Source: Cyanoderma ruficeps (Eukaryota > Chordata > Aves > Passeriformes > Timaliidae). From it: a stretch of DNA of 64,000 nucleotides. Numbering within the stretch: position 1 is the first letter of the stretch; each line of letters starts with the position of its first letter. Location: NCBI GenBank assembly GCA_008694505.1, contig VZDJ01007753.1:23720786-23784785 (forward strand). Direction: 5' to 3'. Below are positions 47,572-61,216 of the stretch, piece by piece. The notes under the pieces are model-generated. The model did no database searches. It was not told where the DNA came from and saw only the letters and a program-made list of their open reading frames with translations. The translations under genes were made by a program, and so were the position numbers.

Positions 47572-49660
47572 CTTAAAAGGTCCAGATGATAAAGCAGAAC
47601 GGAAGAAATCTGTGAGAAACAAAATTAATATCGTGAAAGATTTATTGTCAGATTTGTTTTACTTTTCATGACAAATTTGAATAAATGAGGTAAAACAAGA
47701 GGGGGAAGAAAGAAAAAGGATGAGTAAGGAAGACTAGGTCAAGAACAATGACAAAGATTCCAATTATTATTATTAGCAGTGTCATTAATAACCCACTGTA
47801 GCCATGGAATATGTTCCCTTATCCCACAAGTAATTGTCTCCACCCAGAAAAACTGGTTTTGTTTTCTAAATTATATAACCAAAAGTTGTCATCTATTGTT
47901 TTCTTTCTGCAAGGATATATACGCAATCTGTAAAACAATTTACACTTTACAAATTGTTTTATATTACCTCAGATTCAATTTTAAAGCATAATAAGAGGTT
48001 TCTTATATAATGTGTTATTTTAAGGAATTTGAAAGAACATGATTAAAGGACAGGCTATGCTATAACACTTGGTAACAATTTAGCATTTATTCTGATGGGT
48101 AATTTCTTTCTATTCAGTGATCCGTTATACACGACCATGCAGAGTTTCCACAAGAACAGCAAAGTTAAAGAAACATAAAAGCAAATATATCAGTGAGGAA
48201 ATATTTAGATTCAAAAGGTTATATCTCTTAATTTTAAAAAGATTTATGATCTAAGCAAGGTTTTGGAATACTTTGTGGGTGATTTTTTTGTCATGTCACA
48301 ATAAGAGAAGGGATAGAACTGGGACATTTGAATGTACTTTGAGCTTTGAGTATTTAAGAAAGTAAACACCTTTACTAGCATATACATTAGTTATCCCATT
48401 CAATAACTATAGATACTTTTCTTTAAAAAAAACAAAAAACTACTGTAGCCCTTGCAAAGAAAATAATCAAGAACAGAGGGGACATTTTGGACTCTGTTCC
48501 CTCACTGAGTTGTTATATGACCTCTGGAGAGGAACGTAATTATCTTTCCTGAACTTCTGCTTACCTTTCATCACATTGAAAAATATAATAATTCTAGTTA
48601 TATTAAAATATCCTCAAAAACTGGACTTGATCCCATGAAATTAATTTAATGAAATTATTCTCCTGCTTGAAGATAAACATACACTAAAAGCATATGAGGA
48701 TTGAGGCATATGAAAGTTGTAGGGTCATGCCATAAAGAAATGTGAGTATTCCATAGAAAATTTGTAAAAATAGATGTTAATAGTAATCAGTCTGAAGGAG
48801 AAACAAATTCGTCATCCGTCATAAATTAATGTTTCAGAAGGAAGAGCTCTGAGCGGATTCAGCTCAGTTTTGGTATTCAAAGCACCTTGAGCATTTAGGC
48901 TCCACTAAACTTTCATATGCCACATGCAGAACTCTAAGCTTCCCTAGAAATAATTACCTAAATATGTATCATTGAATGTTTTACAACAAAAAAAATTCAT
49001 GTATCTGCCTGTGCATACATTTATCACTTAATTGCAACTTATCCTTGGCATCATTTTCATGTTCTGAAATCAAGAGAATGTACATATCCAAATAGGAAAA
49101 AAAAAAAAAAAGCCTGATTGATTTAGCTTCTACCCAGTCTTTGACAATTTTCGCCAATTGCACTTTAAGCACATTTTGTCAAAGCAGATTGACTATTCAG
49201 AAGTTTTTGAAAAGTCACAAACATTTTTATTTCTAGTTGCTGCGCCAAAATAACCATGCCAAATTTCAAAACTTTGATGTTTCAATCTAAATTTTTTTGC
49301 TGAATTGGGATATAAACGACAGACTTTAGAAAAATATTTTTTGCACTCATCACAAGACTCAATTTTTAGTGCTTCTGGGATTTTAAAGCCCTTGCTGTCT
49401 CAGAAAAAAAAAGTTAACACTTGCAAAATATTTTTCACATGTGAATATCCATCATAAGCTCAACATATGCAGTTGTTTGCAAAGATGTGGAAACATAGAA
49501 ACTTAGCAACTCACGGAGTACCGTAATGATTACTAATAATTTTTTTGTTCTGATCCTGTAAGTTTCCTTTCATATTTTTTAAATTAATCTAACATATAGA
49601 TGGCTCAAATAAGAGGTTCATTGTACTGCAGTTATTCTCCTTAAAAATAATCTGCTTGGT

Positions 49661-49723
49661 TCTTTTCTTTTTCTCTTTCTTTCTNNNNNNNNNNNNNNNN
49701 NNTTTCTTTCTTTCTTTCTTTCT
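49661..49723. repeat. (TTTC)n microsatellite with gap
   Basis: Imperfect then perfect TTTC units on both sides of an 18-base N gap (49685-49702); true length is unknown. Confidence 0.9.
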
Positions 49724-52700
49724 GGACCTTGATTCTGAAATAATTTGTCATTTTGGAAAAGGAGCACACAAGTAAAAAATGAAGTGTTTATTTGGTTGGA
49801 TGGACAGACTTAGAGTAATTACTGACGTGTTTAGTTACTTTAACTAAGTCAGCTAACTTTATTACTGATTTCACATGTTTTGTAAATCAGAACCTTCTTT
49901 TACTTGGCAAGGAGAGCACTTAGTTAAAATACAGTTCCAAAGCAGGGAGTTTAACTACATTTTAATGGGATTATTCACTGCTACTTGCCAATATGAGTAA
50001 GATTTTCACAAATGGATCCAATGCAAATAAAATGTGGCTGGGAACTAGGTGGAAAAAATGCGTTCACAGATAATCTCATCAACCATATGCACATTCATGG
50101 AAATAACATGGGGTTTAGGGGTGGGGGTTTACCACTTTTTTTCTTTTTTTTTTTTTTATTTTTTAGTATGCAATGATTCACTAGATAGCAAAAGCCACTA
50201 GGTGGCATTTGTGATTTATTAGGCTGGAAGTACTGGTTAAAATATTACATCTAATCCTTGGTTTCAAGAGAACAAGACATTTAACATTCCAAAGCATTTA
50301 ATTCTAGGACCTCCCGCTCTAATTAGATAAACACATAGAATATGCACTTCTGCTACACCATTTGGAAGCTCACTTTCTGAAGTTTCCATTCAACCCCTAG
50401 ATGTTCTCAGGCATGTATTCCCTGACCCCACAGCACCAGCTTACGTAAGTAATTACTTGTCTACAATTAAGCTGTAAATAATGCAATCACTCTATTCTTG
50501 TCCTGTCACTCTAGTCCCAACCACAACAAATAGGGCTAATCACATACTTAGTCAAGTGTGTAATTATTTACAGTTAAACTTCTGTCACTTTCACCCTGTT
50601 TGGAAACAGTAGAACACAACCTGTAATTAGCAAATGTTGCTGCAGGCACTTTTACTTGGAAATAAGCCATGGATTCAGCACCTATGTGAGCAAAGAGGTA
50701 AACTCTTTGATCCAGGATTCTGGCATGGATTCTTCCCCTTGGGCTATTCTATTATCAGCCCCCAGTAAGGAAGAGAGATCAATGAATTATTATTATGTCA
50801 AATAAGTCTCTAGAAAATCCCCTGCCTCCTCTTCGTTAGAGAATTTGTATGCACTTACATCATGATTATATGCATGAAGATATATGTATAAGTATATATG
50901 CCAATGTTATACCAATGCATATTTATTGGTGTGTATCTGAAGATGTAAGAATTAATCAAATATACAGCTGATTTTGATTTTTGTTGAAATGACAGTGAAA
51001 ATCTTGGCATTGACAAATTAAATTGATGGATATAGGCCTTGATTTATCACTTTTTTATATAGCTACTGGTCACTTCTTTCCTTAATTAGAAGCTGACACT
51101 GTGATGAAAGAAATAATTCTTGAATTTCTTCCAAAGAATTATATTCAGCAAAACACAAGTGCATTAACAGAAACAACTGTATGTAAAGAGCATATGTCTT
51201 TATGTCATGCCCTGGTTTATTGTACTGAAACTTCCAACTCAGAAATCATTGTCTCATAATAAATTGTGCACATCACACATGTAACGTTAAACCTTGTGTG
51301 CCCTCATTGCATCCTGATGCAGGTTCTGTCAGATGTACTCAGTTTGAGCTATTCCTTACTCTATCCCAAGGGCTGGTAAAGAACTACTCAGCCTGAACAA
51401 GGAGGCAGAATTTGTCCCATGGAGAAGATTGGAAAATCAGAAGGAACTCATTTGCCACCTGCCCTTTGCAGTAATTCCAGCAACAGATGGAATATGAGAT
51501 TAAAAACAGGACCTGATTTTTGCTTACTGGCACATAAGCAGATCATTTAGAATAAAGACTTAGTAAGAACAGGCACAAAAAATAATTGCCCTAACACTTG
51601 TTATCAGTTTATCAAACACAGTGGACAGTTAATTTCTTCCTTCCCTTGTTCTGTTCCCAGTTTCATCCTCAGTATACCTATAGCTTATTTTTAACTGTTC
51701 TCATAGATGAAAGTTGTTTTACACCCAGAAATCAGAGTGAGTTGACAAAAGATAACACAGATTTTAAATAAGCCTTTTTGTGGGAAGAAACTGGATTTGA
51801 AATCTTGATTAAATTATTGAATAGATGCATTGGCAACTATCAGAGGTGGAATAACTCTCTGTATGAAACTTTGCTTCTTTTGAGTCAAAAGGGAACTTGT
51901 TTTTACTGGTGTAGGTCAGGGCAAGGAGGTGAGGGATTTAGCTTAGAATGTTTCAGTAGACACTGGATGAAAGGAACAAAGGGAACCAGAATACAAGTTA
52001 TCAATGCAGTTTTGTGATGTGAATAGTCAGAGCTGTATAATATGAAACTGGAAATAATGAAAATCAGTTATTCAGTCTTCCTACCAGTCTGTAGAAGGGA
52101 AAAGTCAGAGGATTTCCTTCCTAGTCCTTAGCAATGTCTGGCAAACAGGTTTCAATAAAATGCCTGGGTATCCAATTACCATGGAAACAGTCATACTGGA
52201 TGGAGCCTGTGGCACTTAGCTAGTTAGTAGTCAGTTGCAGTTGAATTACAGTGATATGAAATTGCTGTAGTCTCAAGACACTTTTTGAAATGGCAGTAGC
52301 TGCCTCCCAGTATAATGACTTACTTGAACAGTCTATATCAGCCAGAACAAAATGCTTGGTAAATGTTTCCAAGTTGACAGATATTTTGTTAGGGAGCTAT
52401 TATTTGCTGTCAATATGATGCAGGGAGAATGCAGACATGCTGGCCTTTGTTTACTTTTTTAGCTGCCTGCTAAGACCATGACCTTTTGCTGTGGATGGTA
52501 TATGTATGTTGAACATTTGTTTAAACTGTTTTCTCAGCACTGACAAGCATAATTCTTCAGATTACATTATGAAAATGAGTTGCAAGGGACATAAAATAGA
52601 ATTTTATATTTTTCTACCTAGTAATGCTTCCCACATCTTCATATTTGCAACACTAAAAATATGTAATCCTTGGAGGAAAGTGAGCGATTCATATAGCTAT

Positions 52701-55700
52701 TGCATATAATTCTTCCACAACACCAGAAACTCTGCCAAACTGTCATTGCAAGCTGCCATCTGAGAAGCTGTCCTTCAGAGTCTTAATTTCCCTTTCCTTC
52801 CCCTTCACATCCAACTAAGATTATTTACAAGACTCTGGTAACCACATCTGAAATCAGCCCTTGTCAGATTATTCAGGATTTTTAAACTGCATGAGAGAGT
52901 AAACTACAAGATGTGCTGATAAGGAGTTGGGTATATCAGTAATGAACATTGCCAGTTTCTTGTTACCGTTTGAGGGTAGCATATGCTTAAAAGATTTACC
53001 TGCATACTAAGCTTTTTTCCCAGATAAAACAGCTGCTGATTCTATTCTCTTTCCACAGTGTACTAAATACATCCTTGTGTCACCAGCAAGAGCAGGAAAT
53101 AAAGTGCAATAGGATTTCTCTTTAGTATTCAGTATTCTGAATATATAAAAAAGTTATATTTGTAGTAAGCCATCAGCACTGCAAAATATATGCAATAAAA
53201 TGCATTGCATTAAATAGCTTTTAGTATCTCCTAAGGTATGTGTTTCATAGAGAAGGTCAAGCTTTCTGTTCACGGTTCATTTAAAATTGCACCATTTTTG
53301 TTCACTAAAATGTGAGATTCTGGCTCAAGTTCAAAGTGATATTTTTATTACAAATCTATGATTTTTTTGTCTAAACACATGTAAAACTGAACTTATGACA
53401 TCTTTAAGTTTGCAATCTATCACACTGAAAACTAAGTCTAAGAAACTGATTCGTGTAGTATGTTGAAGGGTTCAACAATGTAAATGTTACACTTCCAAAT
53501 CTGCAGAGATTTGGAGTGACTTGTTAGAAGCTGTCATGAATTACGGAACTTATTTTTAAATCTGGAAGGTTGTCACAATATTTGAGTTTTTTAAACTTTC
53601 CTATGTCAAAAAGTACAGAAACATAGATAAAATATATGCCTCAAGATAAGTCTTAATCTGACTGCTGTTTCCTTAGTCCTGAATTTATAGAAAGAATTTA
53701 CAGGATCCAGAATATGGATGATATGGATGGTCCTCCATAGCTGAAGGTTTAAGAAAAAAAAAATGGATACAGTTTCAGTATTAAGAAAAGAAATCTTAAA
53801 ATGTGATTGCAATGGAAATTTGGGAATCCCTAACATGGTTGCGGTTATTGAATAAATCTTCAAAGTGAAGTTAAAAAGTTAAGACACATGAAAGCTTTTT
53901 GCCCTTCTGTCAGTAGAGGGAGGAACATATTCCACATGATATCTGTTGCTTATCATTTCTAGGGAAGATGAGGAATTTGGTCATTAGTCACATGTAACTA
54001 GGTGAGGTAAATCCACCCAATTTACATTTTTTTGCAATGTAAGAAATTCCATGACAAAACACATTTTATTCTTTGGCATTAGTTTTAGCGACCAGATTTC
54101 CTAATCATTTATTATTCACATTACAGATGTGAGTCTGCTTCTGCACAATAAAGTTGACCTCATAGATAAATCCACAAATTAAGAACTCAGCACTTGGTAA
54201 AATCTGGATGCTTGGCATTTGGCATAAACTTTCAGGAGCTTTAGTTTGAAGCTTTGGGGAGCTGGTTAATCTGTGGCTGAGTCATTGACCCCCAGGTAAT
54301 ACTAAACATGCACATGGGGATGTGGTTTACAAAAGTTTAAGTCTCATAACTTTACAGCTCCAGCTAACAGTTTGAAAAGTAGTCCAAGTAGTCCAAGTTA
54401 CCTCAGAAGGGTCTACTTTAAAAATAAGGTACTTTTGCTTGAAAGTAAATGGCGACAGTATCTCAGAGGTTGGTCAGCTTTAGGTGATCTCACAAACTCT
54501 GTATGGGGAAAAAATACAGACAAAGGGAAAGAAGGCAGTAATTCCTAAAGGTTGGGTAGTCAAAAAAATATTCTCTGAAGAACTCTGTCATGGAAGGCTA
54601 TAAAATAATGAGATTTTATTACATAATTGTTGCTGCATGGTTGTGGAAAAAGGGTCACTCCTCATTTAAAGCAAAAAACTGGCTGATTCAGTAGGTTTTT
54701 TTAAGATGTTTCTCTGAAGCTCTTACTGATTGTCACTGCTGAAATAATATAACAGCATGTGTCAAGATATAAACTAACTTCATGTTGTATCTTTCCCACG
54801 GCACAGGACTGTTTATTTCCTATACCATATGTACATAAAGTGAACATGACACTTACAAAAGGTGAAAAAATAAAGACACACAAATTTATGTTATTTATTG
54901 TTCAATTTATGTCTGGCATGGAAACTTTTAGTTCCTTTCTCTCTGCTATTCATTTTTGTACAATTATTCATTTAAATAGTTTCTCCTGAAAATGCAGCAG
55001 ATATTAAATGTCTATCCACATTCATGTTAAATGAATTAGTTCTGTTTAATGTTACTCAAATGAATACAAAAGGAATTAATCATCATTAGAAAGATGATGT
55101 TTCACCCTCTAATCTTTAGTATACTGCTAGGTTGTATGACATCAGATATTAATCCGTCATTAAGCCACTAGATACAAGGATTTGGGAAGTATTGGGAGGT
55201 GTCTGCATCTGTAACTAGACTGGGGAATTTTGCTCTCATCTCTCTTTGAAAGTGATACTTATTATGTATGCTTTTTGGAGTTCTTAATGTTTTTAATTGG
55301 TATGTTTTCTCATAGCTTTTAGCCACTCTCTTGTGTCCGAGGCCAGAAAGGAGTTATGTCTGCATAAGGTTGTTTGGACACTTGCACTCTGGTGCAAGTT
55401 AAGGGATGCAGTGGGCAAGACTTGAGGATGGAGGCAGACATGAATAATATGTGCTTCTTCCATAGGTAAAATGCAGTCTTTTCAGGATTATTTCATAAAG
55501 TGTCTCCACAGGTTTTATTTCCAGTTATCAATTCACGTTAATGATGTTTCATAAATTCTTAGTCAAGATACCTTTGCCTATCAGAGGATAGCAAAATATA
55601 AGTTTCTAACAATTTAAATGCCTGGACAATTGGTTTCATAATAAATTGATCATAGCTCTCTATTTATTTCTCTCTAATTTTTTATCACTTCCCCCCCGCC

Positions 55701-55752
55701 CCCACTATTCTCTGACATCGCAGTACTAGATAATATTGTAACCTACTGAAAA

Positions 55753-56135
55753 ATAGAATCGCAATAATGCAGAATAAGACAACCTGGGAGGGACCCTAAG
55801 TAGGTGCTGCCAAAGTTAAAGCAGCCGCAAGGTCACACAAAGTTTCTCAGCAATTTAAACATCATGTCTTGAAAATGTTCAGGACCAGACACTGCTATGG
55901 GCAACCTGCTACACTGCTTGACAGTCCTAATGAGGAAATAATTCCCTTAAATCCACTTGTACTCCTGCCATAATCCAATGTGAAGAGACTGAAACTATCA
56001 GGTTTTGTGATAACCGCCTCACAGGTATAGCCAGGCTGTTAAGTGCCACATGGCATCTTCCCTTCCCTGGGCTGAACAAACCCAACTCCTCTACTCTATC
56101 ATCATGCTTTAACCAGTTTACTCTTCCTCAGTTAC
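55753..56135 (-). mobile_element. Old CR1 3' end, minus strand
   Basis: Inverted CR1 3' end. Landmarks are 'aatagaatcgcaataatgca' at the tail, 'gacaacctgggagggaccct', 'gctgccaaagttaaagcagc', and 'ccctgggctgaacaaaccca' (the inverted FVQPREE-type coding region). The match is looser than for the other CR1 copies here, so this is an older insertion or a different subfamily. The 5' limit is approximate. No open frame survives. Confidence 0.75.
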
Positions 56136-56948
56136 TGCTTTTGGCCATTAAGCTTAGGAAAGCTTCAGGAAAACTGTATGAATGTCTCCCTGGATGGATT
56201 CCATTCTGGGGAACCAAGACAGTGTGTGGCTGAGTATAAACATGCGCAGTAATTTGCCTAATCTGGTTCCGCTGATATTCTCATGTAGAATGAGCTACTT
56301 CTAAACATCAAAGCACAGACATTTAGAAGTAAGCAAAAGGGAAGTCAGTGCTTATGTACTGCCATATTTTTGAATACAAAAAGATTGTTTCTTCTTTCAA
56401 AAGTGCTTGAAAGAAGAAATTATAGCCATTGGTAAACACGTGGTCAGTGACTGCACTACATATTGCAAGAGATGTATGACAGGGAAAGGCCGTGTCAGAT
56501 GGAGGACTGTTTGGTTATTTGTCTTCTGAATGTAATTTTTCTGTCTCTTCTTATCTAGTTCCAATTTCCTGGAAGGAAATGTACAAATTTGTCCTAGCAG
56601 AAAAGATCGGTCTTTGAATTCCAAACCTCAGTGAAATAGTTAATGCCTTGACCACAGATTCAGACTTTAGTTCTAACTATTCTCAGTTTAATATTTCTGC
56701 TTTTTTTTTTTTAATTTTATTGTGAGTTGCCCAATTGAATTATAGTGTAATATAGTGAGGTAAAATTGTCACTTCGAAATGTGTGAGGTGAATAACTGAA
56801 AAGAATGGCTGTTACATGATCATAATAAAACTGAGGAAGATTCTTCATCATTTTCAGTAAACTGCTCCTTATCTTGATTTCTTGAAATCAAGATGAAGAG
56901 GTTAGGTGCTGCTAACACCAGCAAAACTGAAGTTTCTGTGATCTGATG

Positions 56949-57581
56949 TGTAGTGGTGTGTTTTGGGGTTTTGCCAGTTTTTTATATGCATCTGTTTGTT
57001 TTGTACTGTTTCACAATGATTTTTCCCAAGTACCCCATGTTTTACCCCATTATGGTTTACCCCAGTTATCGTTATTAATCAGTCATCATTTATGTGACAC
57101 CTGGGTCCTGTCTGTCACTTCGGGGCCCCACCCTGATGTCTAGAACATTCTGTTGAGGACTCCAAGTGATTGGCAAGGTCTAGGTTCCCTTTCCCCTTTT
57201 GCTCCTTGATTGGATTTGCTCCTTCTACGGGTTGTCATTTAGGTTCGGGGTCACTCCCTTCCTATTCTGGATTGGTTCCAAGCTTTAACTTCCCCATTCC
57301 CCCACAACAAATTTAAGTGGAAAACCCGGGAGTTCAGTGGGCTTCGGCGGGCTGACTCCTGGGTGGAAGAAAGTCGTGTGAATCTAATAAAACCCAGTTG
57401 AAGTTCCCCACCGGAGTTCCATCCTTTTATTTCTCGCATTGTTCACGCTTCTGCTGAGACAAGGACTCACTGGATCAGAACTGTATTCCAGAATACAGGA
57501 CTGTACCTTTTTGTGACACCGATGCCAGAGCTGGCCAGGAGGAGCGGGTGAAGGCCCCAAGAGAAGCACCGCACCATCACA
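56949..57581 (+). mobile_element. Solo LTR, ERVK-like (633 bp)
   Basis: The element starts TGTAGTGGTGTG and ends CGCACCATCACA. The inverted end TGTGATGGTGCG agrees with the start at 9 of 12 positions. A 6-bp duplication CTGATG flanks it (56943-56948, 57582-57587), typical of class II (ERVK-like) elements. Inverted CCAAT-type motifs (GATTGG at about 57169, 57209 and 57272), a TTTAAG element near 57310 and AATAAA at 57386-57391 give plus orientation with about 190 bp of U5. The first bases recall the LTR at 22261, so the two may be related families. No internal region is present. The open frames at 57251-57569 are incidental. Confidence 0.85.
57386..57391 (+). promoter_or_regulatory. LTR poly(A) signal
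   Basis: AATAAA in the 56949-57581 LTR, about 75 bp downstream of the TTTAAG TATA-like element. Confidence 0.7.
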
Positions 57582-60500
57582 CTGATGTGTGATAATTTTT
57601 CTACTAGGGAATAATCACAATAGTGACATCACACTAGGTTTGTCCTTTGCATCCATAGTTTAAATAAGGACCTCTGGTCCACTAGGCCTTGCTTACCACC
57701 AAATAAGTGAGGTACTGCTTTGAAGGGCAGCTCTAGTATCTGCATAAGCATTCTAGCATGTAAAAACCTCCTAACAACCAGATGATACTTTCAACATGTG
57801 ATCTGGTCTGTATAACACTGTCATCATGAGAAACAGTTGAATACCAATTTATCTGCAGCCTTGCTGAAAGGTTTATAGCACAGTGAGTAGTAATCACATT
57901 AGCTGCCTTTATCACTTGGACTGTACATTACATTAACATAATACAATTTTATAGCTTTAAAAAAATATTAAACTGAAATGAAGGCAAGCAGCGCTTCACT
58001 AATGGATTTACAACATCTCTTATCCCTACTCAGCTACAATGTCTATAATCAGAGGGAATAATATTTGCACTTCTTTAGAAAGCTGTTCGTTTCAAACATT
58101 GCGTTATTCTGCTAAAGAGTTGCAATCTAATTGGTTTGTTGAGAGATGCAGAGACTGCTTTTTGTCCTTAATCCTGGTTTTAAATAGCTCTAAATTTTTA
58201 TTCTTGTATATATCCATAACAGAGAGACACATGTATTTGCACATACTTCTATAAGAGATTTTCAGACCAAAAATCTCTTCGCTACAAACATACCACTGAA
58301 ATTTGGTTAAGATGAATAAGTAATTTGCTTTGAGTCTTCCAAAAACCTCTGATTTTCCTGTAGGTATCTGAAGTAGCTTTGGTTCTTCTGGCAGGGAACA
58401 TGGAGAAGTTAAATAAACAGCAATAGAAATCTAATTAATCTTCTCACCCAAATCATCTCCCTGAAGTAAGGGAAAAGAACACAGCAAAGGAAAACAGCTG
58501 TTCCTGTTCTAAAGAGAGTTTGAATGAGTAATAGTAGAAGCATATTTTCTTTGTTTCCACAGTCTCACAGAAGCATGAAACTTGAAAATTAAAACCAAAG
58601 CCATTACTGAATTAACCTTCATATACTTAATCCCTTATATGATTTTTTCATTTTTTTTGCCAATCCCAGTAAAAATAATTATTAACAATAGCCAGACACT
58701 GAAATTGCTCTGCAAATAGTTCACAAGAATACTTGTATCTCCTGTCATCGTTCCTCAATAGTCCACTGTTTTTTTCAGGACTAGCAGTGTTCCTAAGCCT
58801 TCATTTAAAGTTATATTCAACCTTCTCTTGACCCACAGCTCACTAGCTCTGGTGAAAATACAGAAGGAATCTAGAGTCTATTCTAAGTCTCTTGCATCCT
58901 TTTATCATCCTCAGCATATTGTTTTGTTCCTTTGGAACACAGAAGGCATTTGCAGTCACAAGCCCTGATTATTCAGGCCAAACTTTTCCATATTGACTCA
59001 AGACTTGAGACCAGGATCTCACACTAAAGGAGTTGCCCACACTGAATCTTTATGCCAGATATCCTTAGAAGTCACAGTATGCTGCCTGTGACATTTATGC
59101 GTAGGAGTGGCCTTGAAGTCCTTGCGTAGTTCAGGTGAAGTTTTATTGGTTTTTTTCTCCATTAGCAACTGTTACATTTTTCTATAACTGGCTTCCAGGG
59201 GGAAAAAAAAATAGAGAATTTGACTATTTAAGCATGATACATGTCATTTTTCCCCCTGTGTAATTCACTGGTCCATCATGCTTTTTTATAAATCATTTGC
59301 ACTTAAAGCTGATTTGCATTTTGCCAAGTTTAAGAAGATATACAGTGGAATTGTACTAAGAAAATAAGAAAGGAGAAGATATTTTCTGGTTTGTTTGCCT
59401 GTTCATGACCTGTTTAAGATGTTCATGACAGTGGCATTGCTTGTGCATGCAGTTTGACTTATTCCGGAGAGTTTGCAACAGGGATCAACCACAAAAATGT
59501 GTATTTATCGAGAGGCTGATAATCCTGCCAACCTAACGGCTCTCCCAAATGCTCCACCTCAATTTCCAAAAATCTAGAGTTGCACTAGAGTCAGAGATGA
59601 ATTAGCAACTCCACTGGAATGGTTTCTTGTTCAGGATTTATTATTTACTCACTTTTAACAGAAACACAGGAACTTTCCTGTCTTCACCACAGGATTTATC
59701 ACTTTGTTGCTTGTATGATTGTCTGATGGTGTTAAAAGATGCATTTTGGGAATTCTTATGCTGAACCTTTTCCTACTGAAGTAAAAATTCAAGCATGCAC
59801 CTGTGTTTATTCCTTTATCCCATCTATGTTTTGCTGGGATTTTTCATTCAGCTACTGTCTCTTCCCAATACCCTTCCAACTTTTGAGTTTATTTATTATG
59901 GTGAGAGAAAAGTAAATGTCTTGAAAAACCTCATAAGAATGGGGCATAGTTATATAAAATTATCATCGTCTTCCCTGTAGATGAACCTGGAGAGCACATA
60001 TATTTATTTGAATTTCAAATAGTTTTTTATATATATCTATACACACCTATATATATTGCATTTCCTTTGCATATTCAATGTTATTATGCGCTTCTTTCCT
60101 TTTTGTGCATAAAGGAAACACATGGTCTTGCGGCTAAAATTTAACCTAAAAATAAACATAATTTTATTGCTAGTTCCAGTTCAGATACTGACTGCAGCAA
60201 GTGTGTTGCAGTATTTTCGTACCTTAGGTTATCTAGATAGGATATAGAGGTGAAATGTTGTTAAACTTGCCTCTTGAGGCTATACAGAAACTTGTTATCT
60301 TCAGGAGATAGGAAAGAGGTGCATGCATTATTACGAATATTGGAATAAATCCACTAACTTCTTAGATGCAAAGTATACTGAGATATCTCCAATTCAGTGA
60401 ATGTGGCAAAAAGGGCACATTTCTTGAACAATCTCTGCCTAGACTTCATGTGGTTAAATGTTACAACATTTATTACTTCCTAGTGCCAGAAGTCAGCAGT

Positions 60501-61162
60501 TGAAAGCTGTGATTCACAGAAAAAAAACCCTCTGACCTCCTGTAATGGACGGCCGGCTCCCCTTTGGTCTCTGGGAGGGAAACGTGGTGGGGCACTGAAT
60601 ATTTTGATAGTTAATATATTTGCTATTTAAAAACCAATTTGGACATTAAAAGAAGTCTTTATGTAACAGATTTCATTCATCTGCCTAACACAGTAAGCTT
60701 TGATTTAGGCAATCAAGATTTTCTTTATATTTAATTGTGTACACTGTTTTTCATTCAGTCAATGAGTTGTCAGCTTTTCATGTATTTTTAAAGCCTCACA
60801 AGTAGATGAACTGAAGTGCTGTTAATTATCAATTAAATTTTCTAAGAGTAGATTGTAAAAAGTTCAGATGAACCCAATTAGGAAGAATGCAGCTGCCTTC
60901 TGCACCTCTAGGCTCAATTATTTTAAAGTATATGATAGCACAGGAAAATAATCAAACTTTTCCTATCAATTATAAATGTGTTTCTTAAATGAGATGCTAA
61001 AAAGTCAGAAATGCATAATTCAAAAGTGGAATTATTAGAAATACATTATTCTTTGTTTGGTTTTTTAGTACCTGCATGGTCAAGTGCTATTTTTACAAAA
61101 GAGGTGATCTTGTGGATTTGTCGAGCTTTTTTATCTGTGATATTTTTGGTTTAGAAATTTTT

Positions 61163-61216
61163 CTATTACTGGACACTTGCTATAGAAATTCTACTACTGG
61201 ATGCTTGCTATAAATG
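61163..61216. repeat. 28-bp imperfect tandem duplication
   Basis: CTATTACTGGACACTTGC and CTACTACTGGATGCTTGC start 28 bp apart (61163 and 61191), and both continue into TATA-AAT sequence. Confidence 0.75.

Larger units (their letters stand above)
46421..55752. other. AT-rich unique non-coding DNA
   Basis: More than 9 kb without a recognised gene or transposon. It holds a 13-bp telomere-like duplication (47101-47126), an alternating AT/GT stretch (47490-47571), a (TTTC)n microsatellite with an 18-base gap (49661-49723), and a T run at about 50141-50162. The stretch 50430-50660 is rich in TAATTA/ATTTA-like homeodomain-type cores and might be a conserved non-coding element, which cannot be judged from one sequence. 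Confidence 0.55.

Noticed and set aside
58254..58278. Perfect 9-bp hairpin AGAGATTTT / AAAATCTCT with 7-base loop
   Set aside because: Too short for a microRNA precursor, with no extended pairing. Expected by chance in AT-rich DNA.
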